Below are positions 60,466 to 64,000 of a stretch of 64,000 nt of DNA, in pieces; position 1 is the first letter of the stretch; every line of letters begins with the position of its first letter. Both the position numbers and the translations under genes were made by a program. Source of the stretch: Sphingobium psychrophilum (GTDB taxonomy: Bacteria; Pseudomonadota; Alphaproteobacteria; Sphingomonadales; Sphingomonadaceae); the NCBI RefSeq assembly GCF_012927105.1, contig NZ_JABBFV010000017.1, positions 25,677-89,676 on the forward strand, written 5' to 3'. The notes below the pieces were generated by a model that saw nothing but the letters and a program-made list of their open reading frames with translations, did not search any database and was not told the origin of the DNA.

Positions 60466-60892
60466 TCTGCGAGGCGTTCAACGGATTGAGCGCATTTTCG
60501 GACCATAAGAGACCAGATCGCGGATCAAGCGGATCGATTTCGGCTCGAAGGCCGGAAGGACCAACTGGTCTGTAAGATAAATTATCTTCGAATACGCTGT
60601 CACAAGTGCCGTCAAGCTGACCGTCAAGATGCTGCTTAAGCCGATGAAAGCCAAGAATGAGGAGCATGAGGGGCGGGAAGAATGCTACCGTCAAATAGCC
60701 CGCAAGCCCCGGTTCGTTCAGCCACCTGAGCCAATCCAATTTGGAAGACATAGCTTTCGCGGCCCAGAAAAGGGTGGCAAGCGCCCACCAAATTTTGGGC
60801 AGCCGCGACGACCATACCCAATCGCGCATGCCATCAAACCGGACGGGCTCAGACATATCCGATTCCGCCCTATCCTCGGCCTCGTTCGTCAT
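60449..60892 (-). CDS. Small inner-membrane protein convergent with traG
   Basis: A 147-residue protein; GGAGG lies six bases before the ATG at 60892. Two or more membrane segments are visible (IWWALATLFWAAKAM and LAGYLTVAFFPPLMLLILGF), with a charged N-terminus and soluble C-terminus. No family match. F-like plasmids place the entry-exclusion gene traS directly after traG; this gene is in that place but on the opposite strand. Its lower G+C matches the end of traG. Entry exclusion is a hypothesis from position only. Confidence 0.6.
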   Translation of the reverse strand: MTNEAEDRAESDMSEPVRFDGMRDWVWSSRLPKIWWALATLFWAAKAMSSKLDWLRWLNEPGLAGYLTVAFFPPLMLLILGFHRLKQHLDGQLDGTCDSVFEDNLSYRPVGPSGLRAEIDPLDPRSGLLWSENALNPLNASQISHGS

Positions 60893-61159
60893 GTCGGTCC
60901 TCCATACGCCAGATATCCAGGAAATACCGGATATTTGATGCGATTTCCTGCCTGCATCCCCCCTTCCCTTCCCTCGCGTTCAAGGTGGATGGAGAAAAAA
61001 TGCCTCGGAAACCTATGGCATCAATCAGGCGCATCTGCGCTGGCTCCACACAGATGCGATGATCCATCGTCACGGCACTGGACAGGCCTGGTCGTTGATG
61101 GCTATCGCGCCGCCATGAGCATCGTTGCAACCATCATGAATTCGGTCACCGGCCAGCCA

Positions 61160-61367
61160 ATCCAGAAGATGACCTTCGGGCGGCTGCCAAGCGCTGGGCG
61201 ACCTTCAAGTCGCCAGCGTGATGGTTTTGATATGGCCATGCGGACGCCCATGCCCCATCGCTCGCCTTTCGCGCAGCGGCCAATGCGCGGGTGACATTGG
61301 CGTCGGCCCCTGTCTCGTCGATGAAAACGAGCCGTTCGGCTCCCAAGTCGATCTGACCGTCGGACAT
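61160..61367 (-). pseudogene. IS630-family transposase remnant
   Basis: Minus-strand frame ERLVFIDETGADANVTRALA carries the first catalytic Asp block of IS630 transposases. The next conserved piece, RPHGHIKTITLAT, is in another frame and ends at a stop, so at least one frameshift has occurred. The flanking 60893-61159 stretch shows nothing assignable. Confidence 0.6.
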
Positions 61368-61499
61368 CTCGTGAATTTGATTCAGGACGTCGGGCCGGCC
61401 TTGCTCGGTACGCGCTGGACGGAAGCTTGCGATTGCAAGTATGCCACCCGGGCTTTTCCCGGCAAGGCGAGAATGAGATATGAAGCTGCTGGTCGTGTT

Positions 61500-61582
61500 C
61501 GAAAACCGTCGTCTCGCAGCGCTACCAGCACCAAATTTGCCTTAAAAGCCGGCGTGCGATTGCGGCGCGTTCGCTTTGTCAC
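61500..61582 (-). pseudogene. IS3 orfA N-terminal remnant
   Basis: From GTG 61582, with GGAGG upstream, the frame reads TKRTRRNRTPAFKANLVLVA, the usual opening of an IS3 orfA. Homology is lost after about 27 codons. IS630 debris follows on the same strand. Confidence 0.55.
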
Positions 61583-61681
61583 CTTGCCTCCTGATCCGCA
61601 GAGACCCTCGCCGCATTCAGGCATGCTGTCCACTTAATCCTCTGCCCGGGGCTCCTCAGGCCACCTCTGTGAACGCAGCAT

Positions 61682-62038
61682 TCATGCGTATCGGTCCGGC
61701 ATTATGCGTGTGATCGTAATGGGTAGTGAACCGCGCGCAGCTATCGGTCGAATGGCATGCGTCCGGATGAACGTTACTGGATCGACCCGCTGCTCAAGCA
61801 GTACACCGCACTTTTCGCGCCCCAGCCAGATTACTCTCGCGCACAGTTCCAAACCCTCTGCCACCAGCGTCATAGGCGTTCCGATCGGTGGAAAACAGCT
61901 GCCGCTAAGCTGTGCGCCATAGATTGAGATATTCTTGATTGTTGCAGCTTCGCATTTTCCGTCCCACCAAATAAGGCAATCGACATCGATGGCCGAGCGC
62001 GGCTGTTGGCGGCGTTCGTTAGAGAGTATGTCGTCCAT
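61682..62038 (-). CDS. PilZ domain protein
   Basis: A 118-residue single-domain protein. The c-di-GMP-binding signature is present: NERRQQPRSAID near the start (RxxxR) and ATIKNISIYGAQLSG (D/N-x-S-x-x-G, with Asn in the Asp place). CARVIWLGREKCGVLLEQRV gives the closing strands. Such short PilZ proteins relay cyclic di-GMP to motility or secretion partners, often by direct contact. It stands alone between IS remnants and an AT-rich region. The Asn substitution may weaken ligand binding. Confidence 0.85.
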   Translation of the reverse strand: MDDILSNERRQQPRSAIDVDCLIWWDGKCEAATIKNISIYGAQLSGSCFPPIGTPMTLVAEGLELCARVIWLGREKCGVLLEQRVDPVTFIRTHAIRPIAARGSLPITITRIMPDRYA

Positions 62039-62487
62039 TATTCAGCTTTCCTGTCGCTACATCCTTCTCAAACATTGGTGATAATCAATAGTGATCAATG
62101 AACCGATGAGGTAATTTTTTCGTTCACCAAAGCCAACCACGTGAACATTTTTTGGTGTTCTGCGGATATGCCGCCGAATGGCAATTTCGCTGTAGGTGAC
62201 ATGATGATATGAAATTTTCTTATGATTGGCGTGTGGCTAATTAATATGTAAATATGCCTCGTTATTCTAGTAATAGTCGTTTGAATCGATCTTTTAAACA
62301 TTTTATTATAGCCATGTAGAAAGATGGGTGATACTATAATTTCTTTATTATATCTGAACGGCATCACTGGACTAAAGATGCGCTTGCCCGTAGGCAGCAA
62401 GTGTCGGTTTTTCGGATATCGGCGGCTATGAATGCTAGCCTCATCCACTTTCAATAACGGTGGAAAGAACTGGGGGAATGGAACAAC
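62039..62487. promoter_or_regulatory. AT-rich intergenic region before methyltransferase gene
   Basis: 449 bp with much more A and T than the surroundings (for example TTTTTTCG, TATAATTTC and TTAATATG stretches). It should contain promoters for the PilZ gene (leftward) and the methyltransferase gene (rightward). One minus-strand open frame (62095-62499) lacks a ribosome site and recognisable content. Low G+C of this kind is typical of recently acquired DNA or of sites bound by nucleoid proteins. Confidence 0.5.
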
Positions 62488-63429
62488 ATGAAATTGCAAG
62501 CTTCAACGCGCTCCAATTCGTCCTCGGGCGGCGTTCCACTATTTGAGAAACTGAAGTACACCTGGCAACTGCTGAAGTTCCGTATCAGCGAGCCCGGTGC
62601 CATGGATTTTGCAATGCAAATCCGCAACGAGGTGGCCGGTGTTGCCGCAATTTACGAACGCGAAACCGGCAAGCCTGCGAGCCAGGCGCGCGTGTTGGAA
62701 ATTGGCTTTGGACCGCGCCCACAGCGTGCCTTCGGCCTGACTGGTTTTTTTAAGGACGTTACTGCGGTTGATCTTGATGCCCCGGTGATGCGCCTCAGCG
62801 ATCTGGTCCGTGTGTTCCGTAAGAACGGCCTCGAACGCGGAATCAAGAGTCTGGCCCGCTACGCTCTGTTCGACGCCCGCCAGTGGTCGACTTTCCACAA
62901 GGTTCTAACCGAAAGCACCCCGCATTATCGCCCCGATGCGGCCAAACTGGTGGTCGGCAATGCCGGCGACCACGCCACTTGGGATCAGTTTGGCGGCGCG
63001 ATAGACATTGTGTTCTCGACCGACGTGTTCGAGCACATCCTTCCAGCCGAACTGGAAGTTCTTCTAACCACAATCCGCAGCCGCTTGGCGCCCGGGGGCA
63101 TCGTCGTCACACGGCCGGTGGTGTATACTGGCATCAGCGGCGGTCACGCGGTATCCTGGTACCCACAGAATGTCGATGCTCAGACCGACGGCACGACGGC
63201 TTGGGGCCACCTGTTGGACCCGGACTTCACGATTAACACTTACCTAAACAAGCTAACCCGGCGCGACTTCGTCGAACTGTTTAAACGTGTCGGGTTCGAA
63301 ATCCGGGGCGATTTCGCGGAATTCGGCCGGATGGGCGAACAGTGGATGACTGAAGAAAGACGCGCAGCCTTGGCGCATTATGATGATTACGAATTGTTTT
63401 CGAACCGGGTCGAGTTTTTGTTGCGATAG
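62488..63429 (+). CDS. Class I SAM-dependent methyltransferase
   Basis: A 313-residue soluble protein; the ATG at 62488 follows GGGGGAATGGAAC. SAM-binding motif I is RVLEIGFGPRPQRAFGL near residue 70, with VTAVDLDAPVM as the acidic loop, DIVFSTDVFEHILPAEL as motif IV and RLAPGGIVVTRPVV as motif VI. A C-terminal helical part (NKLTRRDFVELFKRVGFEIR) completes the fold. Substrate not determinable; methyltransferases of this layout often act in surface polysaccharide or lipid pathways. It stands alone between AT-rich flanks and an IS66 remnant, suggesting horizontal transfer. Confidence 0.85.
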   Translation: MKLQASTRSNSSSGGVPLFEKLKYTWQLLKFRISEPGAMDFAMQIRNEVAGVAAIYERETGKPASQARVLEIGFGPRPQRAFGLTGFFKDVTAVDLDAPVMRLSDLVRVFRKNGLERGIKSLARYALFDARQWSTFHKVLTESTPHYRPDAAKLVVGNAGDHATWDQFGGAIDIVFSTDVFEHILPAELEVLLTTIRSRLAPGGIVVTRPVVYTGISGGHAVSWYPQNVDAQTDGTTAWGHLLDPDFTINTYLNKLTRRDFVELFKRVGFEIRGDFAEFGRMGEQWMTEERRAALAHYDDYELFSNRVEFLLR

Positions 63430-63672
63430 CTTAATATTTGCATTCTATATGATCAACACATTGTTACCAACCGCAAATGCACATAATTAATATTACGATT
63501 TTAGATTTCAGTCCCATCCCAGCTGGCAGGGAGGCAAATCTCAAAATCAATCCAATAGCCGCGCCCCGGCGCCAATCGTAAGCGCGCATTTCGTAGCACG
63601 TTGCTTCCGGAGGCAGAGCGGCCATCATAGTTGACGCTGGACGAGACAGGCCGCCGCAGCGACGTCGGCGGG

Positions 63673-63942
63673 TCAGGCGTGTCTTGCGAAGTTGAATGGC
63701 AGCAGGTCGTCGATATCAGCGTCGTGAGGTCGCTGGGGCAGTTCAGTGAGGACATGGCGTAGCCACGCGAGAGGCTCGACGCCGCAGGCGCGGCAAGTCA
63801 GCATCAGGCTGTAGGTGACGGCGCTCGCCCGTGCGCCGTCGATGGTGTCGCAGAAAAGCCAGGATTTTCTTCCTGTTGCCATCGCAGGGTCATTCTGCCC
63901 ATGTCGGGCAGATGGTAGAGTTTCATTATCGCTGGCATCCAT
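63673..63942 (-). pseudogene. IS66-family transposase C-terminal remnant
   Basis: Minus-strand frame containing MATGRKSWLFCDTIDGARAS, then YSLMLTCRACGVEPLAWLRH and LPQRPHDADIDDLLPFNF, which is the C-terminal domain of IS66 TnpC. Upstream of MATGRK the expected DNNAAERALR does not appear in frame, so the gene is broken or its remainder lies beyond the window edge. Confidence 0.7.
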
Positions 63943-64000
63943 ATTACGGCGGTCGTTTTCGGCATGAAGGCCGCGAGGACCGGGCCAATGGCGCGATCAT

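Noticed and set aside
62095..62499. 134-codon minus-strand open frame in the AT-rich region
   Set aside because: No ribosome site, no homology recognised, and overlaps the methyltransferase start; treated as intergenic.
1..64000. tRNA, rRNA, CRISPR array, replication initiator or ParA gene
   Set aside because: Looked for and not seen; short direct repeats present are IS ends or the 628-bp duplication, not a spaced array.

Overview
The window looks like part of a large plasmid or integrated mobile region of a sphingomonad (Sphingobium/Sphingomonas/Novosphingobium type alphaproteobacterium). The evidence is high G+C with strong third-position GC, several TonB-dependent receptors with sphingomonad-style plugs, a caulobacter/sphingomonad-type lasso peptide cluster with an isopeptidase, an F-type conjugation operon, and a plasmid backbone block (DUF2958, DUF932, RES/Xre pair, methylase-strawberry-notch helicase, ParB-like protein, Toprim primase-like protein). 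Genus and replicon type are inference. No tRNA, rRNA or CRISPR array was seen.

Layout. 1-13124: plasmid backbone genes, nearly all on the minus strand. 13255-24270: a complete lasso peptide locus. Precursor, B (RRE plus cysteine protease) and C (asparagine-synthetase-like cyclase) are on the plus strand. They face a minus-strand set of isopeptidase, TonB-dependent receptor, FecR, ECF sigma factor and ABC exporter. A palindrome TCCGA-N3-TCGGA lies upstream of both the precursor gene and the exporter gene. 24468-24743: an HU protein with a strong terminator. 25196-28686: a decaying cobalamin cluster (5'-truncated cobD, intact cobQ, frameshifted bluB, frameshifted and 3'-truncated cobT).

28687-34468 is a nest of insertion-sequence debris (IS21, IS1182, a complete IS110, IS3, an IS110 fragment, two IS5 fragments). 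34972-45805 is an accessory island: an intact TonB-dependent receptor, an ISL3 element with clear inverted repeats, an IS66 remnant, a cytochrome P450, a wrecked second receptor gene, an epoxide hydrolase, an alpha/beta hydrolase and the C-terminal end of another receptor. The island sits between two direct copies of a 628-bp sequence (33463-34090 and 45806-46433), so recombination between them could excise about 12.3 kb.

46561-60465 is the downstream half of an F-type conjugative transfer operon: traC tail, trbI-like gene, traW, traU, a split traN, trbC, an S26 peptidase, traF, a second thioredoxin-fold gene, traH and traG, mostly with overlapping stop/start codons. traC is cut off by insertion-sequence debris, so this copy cannot by itself encode a whole transfer apparatus unless the rest lies elsewhere. 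A convergent small membrane-protein gene after traG is a candidate entry-exclusion gene. 60893-64000 holds IS630/IS3 remnants, a PilZ protein, an AT-rich stretch, a SAM-dependent methyltransferase and an IS66 remnant.

How the parts work together. The lasso locus encodes synthesis, export, probable re-uptake signalling and hydrolysis of one peptide, with the receptor/FecR/sigma trio as the likely sensor. The backbone genes probably serve plasmid maintenance. The accessory island resembles an uptake-plus-oxidation module for an unknown organic substrate.
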